In this document: positions 9,917-20,725 of the stretch, piece by piece | How the letters are laid out: each line of letters begins with the position of its first letter | Position numbering within the stretch: position 1 is the first letter of the stretch | NCBI GenBank assembly: GCA_963855995.1 | Contig: OY979729.1 | Coordinates: 9,938,115 to 10,002,114 of the forward strand | DNA: 64,000 nucleotides | Reading direction: 5' to 3' | From: Muricea muricata | Taxonomy: Eukaryota > Cnidaria > Anthozoa > Malacalcyonacea > Plexauridae | Notes under the pieces: model-generated | What the model saw: the letters and a program-made list of their open reading frames with translations, nothing else | Database searches by the model: none | What the model was told of the DNA's origin: nothing | Position numbers and translations under genes: made by a program

Positions 9917-12900
9917 GTTATAACTCGAGCCGCCTCCGGATGAAGCGAGCAGGAGCTGGTCGGGGAAACTCTGGTGGAAGGTAAGGTAGTATACCTTGTA
10001 TTTCAATTGTCACCCGGCTAAAAATCCATCGAATTCCTAAATGTTTATTTTCGATACAGGTATGTTTAATTTGTATTCATATGTTGTTTTAATTTTGTAT
10101 ATTAACCTGTCATCTCAAAATTTCGTCATTTTGTTCACTAAAGACTATACTAAACGCAACCTGCCTAGCTTAGAAGTGTCTCTGTTGTGCCTTTGTTGTT
10201 GCTGACAAATCTAAGACTTTGAATATGCCATAAATGACAGGTTTTAGCGCCCGACGTCTGACAATAGACCAATTGCGAAACTTAGTAACCGCGCCTTCGG
10301 GTGGCATGAAAAAAAACGACGCTTATGGAAAAGCTCTGTTTTTCTTGTTTACTTTTTCCGAATTTCAAAACGCGAGTCTCCGGGTCTTACAACAATTTTG
10401 ACTAGATTTTTACACTTTTTCACATAAGTTTTCTGTTAATTTGGTAAATCATTACAATTTTCATCAGAGTGGGAAGTTTTGTTGGTAATTAATGTGTTTT
10501 TGTTGGATATTGTTAACTTTACTGTTGCTTCACAAATTCAATAAATATTTAACCCTGAAGGCGTAACTTAAGTTTGCTTTGATATTTGTACTTTTGCATT
10601 CATATTCAGTCTATCAAACTGTAATTTAACACGTAAAAAACATAAAAATCATCAATGCTGATGAACGTGGAAAATACAAAGGCAATATTTATACGGGATT
10701 TACGAAAACATAACGAGTTATGAATGGGCCAAGGGTCTAAAAACAAGCCGTCTACAGAACCAGCAAAACTAAAACTTTTTTTATAAAAAACTGATGAAAT
10801 ATGTGACCTTACTTGACTTCATGTTCATATTTTCCATGACAATTCCACAGGCGTGAAGCAACAAAAAAGTTTAAAAATATCCAACAAAAACATGTCAATT
10901 ACAAACAAAACTTTCCATTCTGATAACAATTATAACGATTTACCCAACTAAGAGAAAAATACCTGAAAACTTGCAAAAAACGAGCCAAAAATGCTGTAAA
11001 ACCAAGCGACTCACGTTCTTAAATTCGGAAAAAGTAAACAAGAAAAGTAGTGCTTTTGCATAATAAGCCTCATTTCCATGTCGCAAGAAGGTGCGGTTAC
11101 TGAGTTTCGCAATTGGTCTATATGAAACGAAATCTGAGATAATAAACCTGATATAAAGACGGATCCACGTGCGTAGTTTAAATGGTTCACAAGAATAAGC
11201 CAAGTGTAATTTTACATTACAGACGCAGAGGGAAACCTCCAAATTTAAACTTGCCACCGAACCAGGTTTGTGACGATGTTGTTCATGTAGTACCAATGGG
11301 TTTAATAGTTTAATGCTTACTGTAATTTGGTACTGGGGTAATTTCCTTTTTTTGTATTTTGCTATTCTGTGACGAAAATTGTATAATTGACCTTCTTTTT
11401 TCTATAAAACTTAGCCTGTGGAGGGATTGTATTCCAATGAACGGATTGTCAATGCTGTCACTTCCGTTGTGGTAAGCAAAAATATCAAAATGACCACAGT
11501 ATTTATTATTAACTTTCACTTTTTGTAGGTCATTGTAATATGAGTAAGGCTAGGGGCTGTTGATGGATATTGAACTCAGACTGGCCCATGTAGCAAGACA
11601 AAATTGGCAAGCGGTTATTAAACAACGAAATGTATATTGTTTACTGGCCAAATCTTGTTGTTTTGACATTCCTAGACATTAATTGTGACATTGATTCCAC
11701 CATATTGGACAGCTGTTAGAAATGCTCCTTAGCAGAATCATTGAACTTATATCTTGTTGATTGAGCCTGCTTTTTGTTAGTGTTTCTTTATATTTAAACA
11801 GTTGTTTTTACTGTAAAGTTTGAAATGAAACAACTTCGCCACCAAAACAAAGTAACGAATTGTTCTGGGTCTTGCGGCATGCCTTGTGCTGATTCTTTTA
11901 CATGCTTGTGTCTTCGAAATGCTATTACCCACCTTTGGAGAGCAGTATTGATGACGGCATATCATTCAATAGTGTCAAAATATTTAGGCCAAATGTATAA
12001 TTTGGCATCATGTAAAATACAGTGACCATAATTTTATGTAAGTGCAAATTTTTTAAAAAATCTACGAGGAGAATCTGAAGATATATTCAGACTTCCTATT
12101 GGGTACAAGGGTGGAGTAAATGTTGTTGTCGAATAAAAATGGTGTCCCAAGGTGGTTTTGTAGCAAAGACTCTCTCCTCCGCAGACGTTATTTAACCTGC
12201 TCTTAAACAAAGTAACAAAATCAATCTTAAACAAAGTAACGAAATCAATCAAACCGCTGAAACACGCTAGAAAATAGTAATGCGGTTCAGCAGTTTGATT
12301 GCTTTATTGATTTCGTAACTTTGTTTAAGATTGATATCATTACTTTGTTTAAGAGCAGGTTAAATAACCTCTGCGGAGGAGAGAGTAGCAAAGGCTGTGA
12401 GTTTATGCTACAGTCTGTACAGTGAAACGTTAGCTGAAATCAGCAGTAATGCTCTCCTGTCTAAAATATAACTTTAATTTTCAATGTAGGGTTGTACTGC
12501 AAATGTGACAGCTCTTACTGGAAAACAGTTTGAAGGAGTGTTCAAAACTATTTCTCCAAAGGTAGAGATGATATTAAGTAACCCTAGTCAGTGTTTCCGC
12601 ATTGAACGAAGTTTATGAATTTGAAAATTTCCAGCCTGACACTCACTCTTTCGGTGCTTTTTTTAACAGGCAAGTTTAGTCCTTGGAAAAGCCAACCAAG
12701 TTGATGATCAGAGACAAAATGGGGTTGTTGTAAGTTCATTTTTTACTTGACATCCTTGGTTGTAATTGGTGTTGTCAAACATGATTGTACTACCACCTGT
12801 GTTTAAATGATGCATTGTTTGTGTTAATGTTTTCCCTGCTGTTTGTAATTGGTTAGGATGATGTGGTACAGAAAATAGATATCTTTGAACAGCTTGTGAT

Positions 12901-15403
12901 TCATCGCAAAGATTGGACAAGGGTTGAGTTTGAAGATGTCAATTTGGAAGAATGTTATTATAAGAACGGTATAATATAGGCATAGTTGTAGCTTGCATGC
13001 TCAAATTTCATATAACATGTTTGTTACATTTGCAGGGTTCGAATTAACGGTGTGCAATGTACAATTTGCACTTCATTTTTGGCTAAAATCAGGAAAACTG
13101 CACACCTTTTTTGTTCAGCAGAACTCTTTTCCTTTATAACTTAGATTACAAAAAAGTGATAAGAAGTTTATTTGCGATATATAAAAGTGTTAAAATTTGT
13201 TAGTTCATCACGCCATGTTAAATTTTTCCCTGAATTGCAATATATTTCCAAATGCACGTACATAATTGACAGTGAAGAGTGTTCTGTCGAGTTATATTTA
13301 GGAATTCATTATTGCGTGAATCTGATTGGTTGGAAGCATTTCCTTAGTCACCCATAGCAACACAGCAGTCTTCTGACATTTTATCTTACTATATATGCCT
13401 AAATACATTTTAGACTTAAGTAGTTGTAAAAGACTATATTCCATGAAATTGTTTGATATTAGATATTTGACTATGCTAGTTCGACCAAGTTATTGGTGGT
13501 TAATTTTTGAAATAACGCAGTTCACAAGCATGTATACATGCTAATAATATTCGGCTGAATGGGCAAGTTATGACAGCTATCTTGTCAAAAACTTATGATT
13601 TTAAGCCATATGCTCCCGGAAAAAATTGCATATCGTTTTTCTCCACTAATTTGAACCCTGTGCATTTGACATCTTTATAAGGGTTTATTTAACTTTTTTT
13701 CTAAAATTTTGTTTGTTTACAATCGAATTCAAAACAGTCATTAGTGGCAGTAGAAGAATGAATGTGCAAAAGCCTTTGGAAGTAAGTTTTTTCATAAGAA
13801 AACCAATTATACCAGCTGACAATTTCATGAAGAATAATAACAGTTTTCAGAACAATTTCTGAACCTTGGCATTTTTTCTAGAAATGGGAGCCTGAGTTAT
13901 CAGAATCAAACATGCTTGAAGGCCTAAGTAATATGGTATGGTATATTAGATATTTTTAAAGATATGTGTTTTCCCAATTGTATTACTAAACCCATCAAGC
14001 ACCAATGCTATCCTCCAGACCCATAAGATGGTCTGGCGTTTTAGCGCAGCACAGTTGTTCGATGCTGGTTCAGGACTTATCCTTTAGTTTCTGTATAGTA
14101 CTACGTATTCATTTAATTCAAACTTCTGGAAACAAGACTACCATAATCTGAAGAAGATTTCTCAGGAACCCCATAGCTTTTTGGCGTTTTTTTTCTCCAA
14201 CACTGTGAATATAATGCAGCCATTTTCCAAATTTGTTATCATTTTGTATTTTTCAATTTATTTTAGGAGACTGGTTGGAGTCCCAAGGAAATGTTTGAAG
14301 TGAATGCAAAAATGGTAATTTCTACAGACTTCTAGATATTTTTTGAGTCAGTGATTTTTTAATACTGATTGTATGAATTGTGTGTTTCAGGGAGTGAAAT
14401 CCACATATGATGAGGACATGGAGGAATATACGTAGGTCAAAGAATGGGACTAAATCATGGGCCTAAACTAAACTGTGTGCTTTCTGATATCTAAATCGTT
14501 ATTTTAAAATGATAGCAAATAACATAAATTATTATATAGCTTTGAAGAATCCTGCATTCTGATTGGTAGATGTGCGGCCCGTAAAAACCCGTATTTGGAC
14601 TGTGGTCCATAAATTTCTGTATTCGGACCAGGCTTTTTCCCAATGTTTTTAATTGCACTTTTTACTGCATGCAATATACTTATTAAATGAAATTAATGTT
14701 TTACTGATATGTTTGAAAACTTTATGTGTAAAAAATAAAGTTTTGTCAGGTTCAACCTTTTTGTATTCTAATTAACGAAATCACACTCGACGTCATTCAA
14801 ATACAAAATGTCACGCTAACTCTGAAAATGACTGCGAGCCATATAATAAAGAGTTTATTGGCCTCGCTTGTTCAGTCTGTACCATGAAATATCGGACTTC
14901 GGTTTTTTTAGTACGGACCTCGCTCGCTAAGCTCGTTCGGTCCGTACTAAAACCTCAGTCCAATATTTCAAGGTACAGACCTCACGCTCAGTCAATAATT
15001 CTTTAATATCAATAAATGGTAACCGCAACGATATATTAAGAAGATTTTTCATCTTATTTTCATGATGAGTTTTAACCACATAGAAATCAGCACTTTTAGA
15101 ATTACTCTGTCTGAGTAGGTTGGAAAATAATTCAAATAGGTTCATTAGGTTGCTCCAAAAAAGATCCATCCCCCACAGAGAAAATTAAGCTCCCCCCCTC
15201 TCCGGACATCCTATACAAATTGAGACATCTCCCTCCCCGGGTGTTTCCTCTGTGGGTGGGTTATGGATCTTTTGGAATGACACAGTATAGTAATAAGTAA
15301 ATATTAAATGTAATTTGACAGGACAAAACTGGAGAAAGTTGATACTCCTGAGTACCGAGAAAGGGAGAGGTTTGCCGCTCAGAAAGCAGAAGAAATTTTC
15401 AAG
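9913..15403 (+). CDS. ATXN2: Ataxin-2 5' module, copy 1 (Lsm + LsmAD, 11 exons, no 3' half of its own)
   Basis: Exons: 9913-9980, 11223-11265, 11415-11471, 12490-12561, 12670-12729, 12857-12968, 13738-13781, 13882-13935, 14267-14314, 14391-14431, 15322-15403. They total 681 nt, or 227 codons, all open and ending in phase 0. The Lsm domain spans exons 3-6 (NERIVNAVTSVV, FEGVFKTISPK). The LsmAD begins in exons 9-11 (GWSPKEMF, STYDEDMEEYTT). The sequence is very close to copy 3, with substitutions in exons 1, 2, 4 and 6-9 and none in exons 3, 5, 10 and 11. Homology to copy 3 stops within the intron just before exon 12, so the module can only make full ataxin-2 by splicing over copy 3 to 26281. 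It may be an alternative 5' module with its own promoter, part of a tandem-Lsm transcript, or a decaying duplicate. No disabling lesion is visible. Confidence 0.7.
10267..11118. mobile_element. MITE with TA target site, inserted only in ATXN2 copy 1
   Basis: It has terminal inverted repeats GACCAATTGCGAAACT and its complement, with arms extending over 200 bp (inner words TTGTTTACTTTTTCCGAATT and complement). It lies in intron 1 of copy 1 and is flanked by TA. The matching spot in copy 3 (about 21066) runs straight through, giving an empty site. It therefore inserted after the duplication or was lost precisely from copy 3. The TA site suggests the Tc1/mariner type. Confidence 0.85.
12169..12385. 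mobile_element. Palindromic MITE with 8-bp target duplication, only in ATXN2 copy 1
   Basis: It is a near-perfect palindrome whose ends are ACTCTCTCCTCCGCAGA and TCTGCGGAGGAGAGAG. It is flanked by direct repeats TAGCAAAG at 12161-12168 and 12386-12393. Copy 3 has a single TAGCAAAG at the matching place (about 22609), so the empty site is directly visible. An 8-bp duplication is typical of hAT elements. It sits in intron 3 of the copy-1 module. Confidence 0.9.
14875..14980. repeat. Foldback hairpin in ATXN2 intron 10, copy 1
   Basis: The arm GTCTGTACCATGAAATATCG, continuing through a TTTAGTACGGACC word, is followed by its reverse complement. Related hairpins lie at the same intron position in the partial copy (16369-16467) and, degraded, in copy 3 (24987-25050). 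The hairpin therefore predates the duplication. Confidence 0.8.
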
Positions 15404-16808
15404 GTAATTTTGAAATTCACCTCAATTACAAGCCTTGAAATAAATATTTTGTCCAGCAACTTCTTGTTAAACTAACATACTTTCTATTTTTAATATCTGC
15501 ATAAACTATGAACCCAGAGATACAACACAAACTTCTTTTCAATTTTCTTAATTGATTCCCTTTCAAATCTGCGTGTGAACACTAAAATATTCTTCTGGAA
15601 GGACATTTGCAAGCAACTGAGAATGCTGGTGGGTAAAAACAACAAGTGTTAGGCCTTAAAAATACCTATGGTTCCCGTTTCAAATTATGAAAAATTACGG
15701 TTGGTAGGTCGAAAAAAGTTTTCAATAAATTTTTTTCATCGTTTTGGCTGTTTTGAATAAAGTCAAAGTACGTATTTCCTATGGATAATTTTAGGCAATT
15801 AGTTGTTGTTCATTCACATATCCTATGAAAATAGAACACAGGATATGTACTCGCATTTTGAATAATTCATCATAAATCAAGGCACAAACAAAGGTCACCT
15901 GGGCAAACACTTGGAAAAAATAGTAGGGTTGGCAGAAAAAAATTGGAAAACCAGGTACAACAGTGAAATTTCCCCTTCAAAAAAAAACTGCCCAATCAAT
16001 TTAGCTATAGCAATCACACAGCAATGCTCAGCCTTTGGCTTGGTGTATGTAAACCTTGGGAATCCTAAAGTCCATAGATTGTTGCAAAAACACTGTTCTC
16101 CCATGTTTCCCTGTATTAGCAAACTAGGAAACATTGTTTCCGCATAAAAATGTTTCTGAGTTTGATGGAAACATTTTTGCTTTCCAGAAAGCAAAATCTT
16201 GTTTCCGCAACAATGTTTCCTGTGGTGGGCAACCTGGGAAACGTAAGGAGCATAATGTTTCTGCAACAATGTTTCCTAGTTTGCCCAGGGCTTAAGTTTT
16301 GCATGACTATTCAGGGCTGCATAATATACAGTTTATATAATAAACAGTTTATTGACCTCACTTGTTCAGTCTGTACCATGAAATATCGGACTTCGTTTTT
16401 TTTTTTAGTACGGACCTCGCTCGCTGGCTCCGTACTAAAACCTCAGTCCGATATTTCATGGTACAGACCTCACGCTCGGTCGATAATTCTTTAATATCAA
16501 TAAATGGTAACGGCAACGATATATTAAGAAGATTTTTCATCTAATTTTCATGACAAGTTTTTACCACATAGAAATCAGCACTTTCAGAATTACTCTGTCT
16601 GAGTAGGTTGGAAAATAATTCAAATAGGTTCATTAGGTTGCTCCGGAAAAGATCCATCCCCCACAGAGAAAATTAAGCCCCTCCCTCTCCGGACATCCTA
16701 TACAAATTTGAGACATCTCCCTCCCTGGGGTTTCCTGTGTGGGTGAGTTATGGATCTTTTGGAATGACACAGTATAGTAGTAAGTAAATATTAAATGTAA
16801 TTTGACAG
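15404..16808. other. End of ATXN2 copy 1 and start of the partial copy
   Basis: Intron sequence similar to copy-3 intron 11 runs to about 16310 and stops at GACTATTCAGGG. In copy 3 the equivalent GACTATTGCAG is immediately followed by exon 12. From about 16335 the sequence restarts with intron-10 material matching 14840 onward. The duplication joint is therefore at 16310-16335. No exon 12 is present here. Confidence 0.75.
15897..16290. mobile_element. Inverted-repeat element of GAAACAATGTTTCC type, copy 1
   Basis: The ends are CACCTGGGCAAAC and GTTTGCCCAGGG. Internal words such as GGAAACATTGTTTCC and GCAACAATGTTTCC are themselves palindromic. The orthologous element lies in copy 3 at 25873-26255, so insertion predates the duplication. 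Related fragments occur in the GGT gene (52840-53220) and near 43550-43640. Confidence 0.8.
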
Positions 16809-16890
16809 GACAAAACTGGAGAAAATTGATACTCCTGAGTACCGCGAAAGGGAGAGATTTGCCGCCCAGAAAGCAGAAGAAATTTTCAAG
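16809..16890 (+). pseudogene. Extra copy of ATXN2 exon 11 (partial third copy, about 16335-16987)
   Basis: This 82-nt exon has intact splice sites and encodes the same peptide as exons 15322-15403 and 25268-25349 except Val to Ile (LEKIDTPEYRERERF). Most differences from the other copies are silent. Only this exon and flanking intron are duplicated. Homology ends near 16987, where foreign sequence begins. The exon enters in phase 2 and leaves in phase 0, so it can replace another exon 11 but cannot be added in series without a frameshift. It may be an unused relic or a mutually exclusive alternative. Confidence 0.65.
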
Positions 16891-17005
16891 GTAATTTTGA
16901 ATAATTTCACCTCAATTACAAGCCTTGAAATAAATATTTTGTCCAGCAACTTCTTATTAAACTAACATACTTTCCATTTTTAATATTCTGAAACATAATC
17001 GTATC

Positions 17006-17746
17006 GTGTACGAAGAGCAAAAATGTATTCGGATTTCTTGGTACCACAATCAATGGCAAGAATGTTACGAAGAGTTAAAAAGTAGAAATGAGAAATGCCC
17101 AGTAGAAAAAAGTAGAAATGCCCAGTACTTGGCTCTCTTCCGAAGTCCTAGCGATCGAAAACAAATCGGAATTATTGGAGAACGCATGTTTGTCAAGAAT
17201 AGAGTGCACTTTATGAATGCTTATTACAAGGAGACCGAAAAACCGTTTGGATACTTATTGGTGGACAACAAGCCTGATACACCAGCCGATCAGCAAATTC
17301 TTGCAGACCTATTTGGAGAATGCTATGTTTATCACTTCGGTGTAAACAGTACTGAGCCTACACGTGTGGAAAACCAAGCCTGTAGGCAAACACAGCACAG
17401 CAACCAAAACCACCTTTTCAAGGAAGAAGCCTGTGCAAACCGTCACCTGGTCCAATGCAACTATTTCCGAGTGGAAAAAATCTTGGGAGCACCGGGGGTC
17501 CGTAAGATTCCGGAAGGATATGTTATCATCGAAATGTACAACACATCGTGTAATACAAGTTATCAGCCTGTCCGTGGAGGTGTTGAGATCAATGGCGAAA
17601 ATTATTGGCCTGTGAAATTAAAGCACCGGTCTACAGGTCATACCAAATGGTCGAATTTACACAGCGATGAGCCTGCCGTCCAATCCATTGTCAAAGAAAC
17701 CATGAGAAACACTACAGAGCCAAAGATAAACTATTACCCTAAGTAA
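17006..17746 (+). CDS. Unrecognised 246-codon intronless ORF, probably 5'-truncated
   Basis: The open frame actually runs from 16961 and has no early ATG; coding-like sequence starts near 16991, close to the end of the partial ATXN2 copy (about 16987). It is the longest frame in the window outside recognised genes and has normal amino-acid composition, for example KETEKPFGYLLVDNKPDTP, DLFGECYVYHF and EINGENYWPVKLKH, with several Cys and Trp. I do not recognise a domain with certainty. Being intronless and beside a foldback element, it may be a fragment of a mobile element or retrocopy inserted here. It ends with TAA and no in-frame stop interrupts it. Confidence 0.45.
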   Translation: MYEEQKCIRISWYHNQWQECYEELKSRNEKCPVEKSRNAQYLALFRSPSDRKQIGIIGERMFVKNRVHFMNAYYKETEKPFGYLLVDNKPDTPADQQILADLFGECYVYHFGVNSTEPTRVENQACRQTQHSNQNHLFKEEACANRHLVQCNYFRVEKILGAPGVRKIPEGYVIIEMYNTSCNTSYQPVRGGVEINGENYWPVKLKHRSTGHTKWSNLHSDEPAVQSIVKETMRNTTEPKINYYPK

Positions 17747-17844
17747 ATGCTTGTCATGAGAAGGCTATATCTTAACAAACATGTGGAAACACAGTTCTCT
17801 TTTATATGTTTACTCAACCATATTAGGCATAACGCTATTGATAA

Positions 17845-18175
17845 CGTTATCATGCTGAAGTTAGCCGCCATCTGATCGGTAACGTTACCGGTAACATTAG
17901 AGAGGTTAAAATTTATGTTTACGGCAGACCGGTAACCGCAAACGCCAAACTTCAAGTCGCATTTGAAGGTAAATTCTACAAGTTTTGGAAGGTTTCGACA
18001 AGTTTTTAGTCAATCCATTTTTCAATAGTAATGCACAAATTATCCTAATTTCGAACAGCTAACACTTCACCTGAAAATCCGACTTGAAGTTTCGCGTTTG
18101 CGGTTACCGGTCTGCCGTAAACATCAATCTTAACTTCTCTATTACTGGTAACATTACTGGTAGCATTATCATGAC
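17845..18175. mobile_element. Foldback element downstream of the unknown ORF
   Basis: Left-arm words GGTAACGTTACCGGTAACAT and GTTTACGGCAGACCGGTAAC are mirrored on the right by GTTACCGGTCTGCCGTAAAC and GGTAACATTACTGG. Arms are about 130 bp with some mismatches and the centre has no coding sequence. It may mark the 3' side of the sequence that carried the ORF at 17006-17746. Confidence 0.75.
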
Positions 18176-20486
18176 GTCAGTGCATGACGTACTCGTTACT
18201 TGCGGCGCCAATACCATCCTGCATACTCATTACTTCCGGCGCCAACCTCTTGCATACTAATTACTTCCGCCGCCAACCTCCTGCATAAATTATTTCGCCA
18301 TCTTGAATTTATAATTACACCCCAAAGGGGCCGTAGAGTACTACTGCCAGTCAACATTGTTGAATATCCGGCAGTAAATGTGAGAAAAATGAGGATTCGT
18401 TTTCTAAAATCAAAGTGTCCGTGACGAGCCGGGTCAAACGGAAACTTAATGGGATCCTGACATTGGGAATCGATTCAATTTGTGTCGCATTCCCCTGCGG
18501 CCGGCATTCAACATATTTTATTGGGGAATATCAATGTTAACAGAAGCTCTCTAAAACAGTTACAGCTAATCGAAATTTGGTGCGTTTTTGGGTTGGAAAC
18601 TTCTCGGCAAGTCAAGCTTTTCATTGGTCGAGAACCGTGATCTATTTCAGCGACAAGCCAATCACAGTCATTTCATAATTATCAACAGCCAATCGGGTTC
18701 TAAGTTTTGTATATGGAATGTCACGTCAAATGGCGTACTAAAATCTTCTCCCCGCGCTACAAAACCACAGCTTGGCGAAATTTTAAATTTTATATTTTCC
18801 AGGTATTCTACACCATCAAACGCCACCAAACTTTGGGATTTTACAAATTTTAGGATGCTGTTTTTAGCTGTGATCAGAAAGATTTTGTTCACAGCTCACA
18901 TATTGCCTGGTCGCTATTGCACTTTCTGCATGTTCTCATGAGAGTGCCTCATGCTGTGTACCATTCTGCACTAGATCCAATTTGTTAAATTATGCTCAAA
19001 TATTTTGTTAATGTTACTATAAAAAGGAGACATTAGTTTGAACACTTAATGTGACGAAGGAAATATATGTACTGAAAATTGGATAATTAGAATAATTAGA
19101 TAACGAAATAATTAGATAAAAATGACCACCGAATATTCCATAGATAATTATAATAAATTCTCTGATGTAATTATAGACCTTATACGGTAAATGATTGTAA
19201 ACCAAATTCCTTGTAATCCCATATATATGTATGTAATTGTGCTGTAAAAATAGATTGATACAAAACTCTGATGTTGTAAGTTGTACTTAATCTGCAGTAG
19301 ATAGTGATGGCCGCATCCACAACACTAAGTGCTCTTTGTGTATCAAGTTGGTTTATTATTGTAATCAATTGCACGTTATCTTCGTATCCAACAATTACTG
19401 TATATATTTATGACCAGTCGCCCTATGAGTTCTGAAGGGTCTTACCTTTTTTTAAATAAATTTAAATGATAATAATAATGGTGTTATTGTTTACAAATTT
19501 CAGTAATCGTCGAAAAAACGTACTTAATTTCAATGCAAAAACGTTTACCTTATGAAACAAAATTTAACTTAAAGAAGCTCCCCGTCCAGCAATAGCTTGA
19601 AGTGCCATTGCGGTAAATGAGCATAATTTTTTTGGGCTTGTTGATCACAACACCTTTTCATAAACATACATAATACACGACTTTTGCGACAATTTTGTTT
19701 GAAGCCTAATTGAGAAGTGTTTATTTCGGTAAAATAATTGAATTGTAGCTTTTTTATTTAGTACATTTTTCGTACGGTGTACTTATTTTGCAGTCGCCTG
19801 CGGAAGTTTAGGGAGGCCTCACCTAATAGCTAAGCCCAGGGACTACTGCGGAAACATCAATGTTTCAAATTTGTCTGGGCCGGTTGTATCAAAGGCGTTT
19901 AGCTTAAACGGTGGATAAGTTGAAGATATAAAACAAGTTTTTACATTACATGAACAAACTTTACGCTAAACGCCTGTCAACAACCACAGCCCCAGCAATC
20001 AAAATGCCAAGTATACGAAAAATGCAAAATAAACATTATTGCAATTACAACAGTTACTTTTTAAGATTTCCTACGTGCGTAAATGGCATCCAATACAACG
20101 TAATTATCCCTTAATATCATCTTGAGAATTAAGCCGAGTTGTAAAAAAGACAAAATTTCTAAGCAGCGATATTGGGGAGTTTATTGAAGGGGTATATCTT
20201 AATATTAAAAAATAATAGCAATAAATAAATCCTTTCGTCGTTTCTGTATTGCAATGGTGTATATATGTTGAAGTCTTCAAATCAATTTTTTTATGGAAAT
20301 CACAAAATTTCCGTGATTTAGCAATGAAAAGGTCACGAGCCAATTAATGTCACGAATACATCCACAGGCGAGAGAACTGGGGGTAGGTAGGTTGAGAGAA
20401 GTTGAAATGATCAGAGCGTTTTGTACAGCCCCAATATTGTTGAAGGTTGAATTCTCCCAATGTGTTTTTTAAACGCGTGCTTCCTG
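18176..20486. other. Spacer between the ATXN2 copies, no gene recognised
   Basis: It begins with three imperfect roughly 31-bp tandem units (TTACTTCCGGCGCCAACCTC type) at 18196-18290. Copies of a family A inverted-repeat element follow at 19877-19998. Two frames of 117 and 74 codons on opposite strands at 18588-18941 look like chance. Homology to the copy-1 upstream region starts at about 20487. Confidence 0.5.
19877..19998. mobile_element. Degraded copy of MITE family A
   Basis: The left end GGGCCGGTTGTATCAAAGG, followed by GCTTAAACGGTGGATAAGT, matches the element at 302-519. The right end is diverged (GCTAAACGCCTG). The centre is shorter than in the first copy. Confidence 0.7.
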
Positions 20487-20680
20487 ACAGAACTCGCCGA
20501 CATTGGAACAGGGACAAGGCGAGAAAAATCGAAAAATTTTGGTGTACTTTTCCGTTTCTTTTTTATAGAAGTCAATGAAACCTTTTCGTAATTGACTGTA
20601 TTTATAGACTGAGTGGTAAATTATTTTAGAGGCGTATTTATTATCGTGAGGGTATGCAATCATAAGTGAAGAAAGTACTT

Positions 20681-20725
20681 ATGGCCGGTCATCGAAGGAC
20701 AAAAACCGAAGTCGATCATCAATGA
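20681..20725 (+). promoter_or_regulatory. Upstream ORF (14 codons) overlapping the ATXN2 start, second copy
   Basis: The frame MAGHRRTKTEVDHQ ends in a TGA that overlaps the main ATG at 20722 as ATGA, exactly as in copy 1. The roughly 230 bp upstream of both starts is also highly similar (from about 9673 and 20487), so each module carries its own presumed promoter and leader. That this leader is transcribed is inference. Confidence 0.5.

Noticed and set aside
15895-16304. Several frames of 60-124 codons on both strands
   Set aside because: They are shadows of the palindromic GAAACA element, which gives mirrored frames on both strands.
18588-18941. 117-codon frame between the ATXN2 copies
   Set aside because: No homology recognised, an opposite-strand frame overlaps it, and there is no splice or promoter context.
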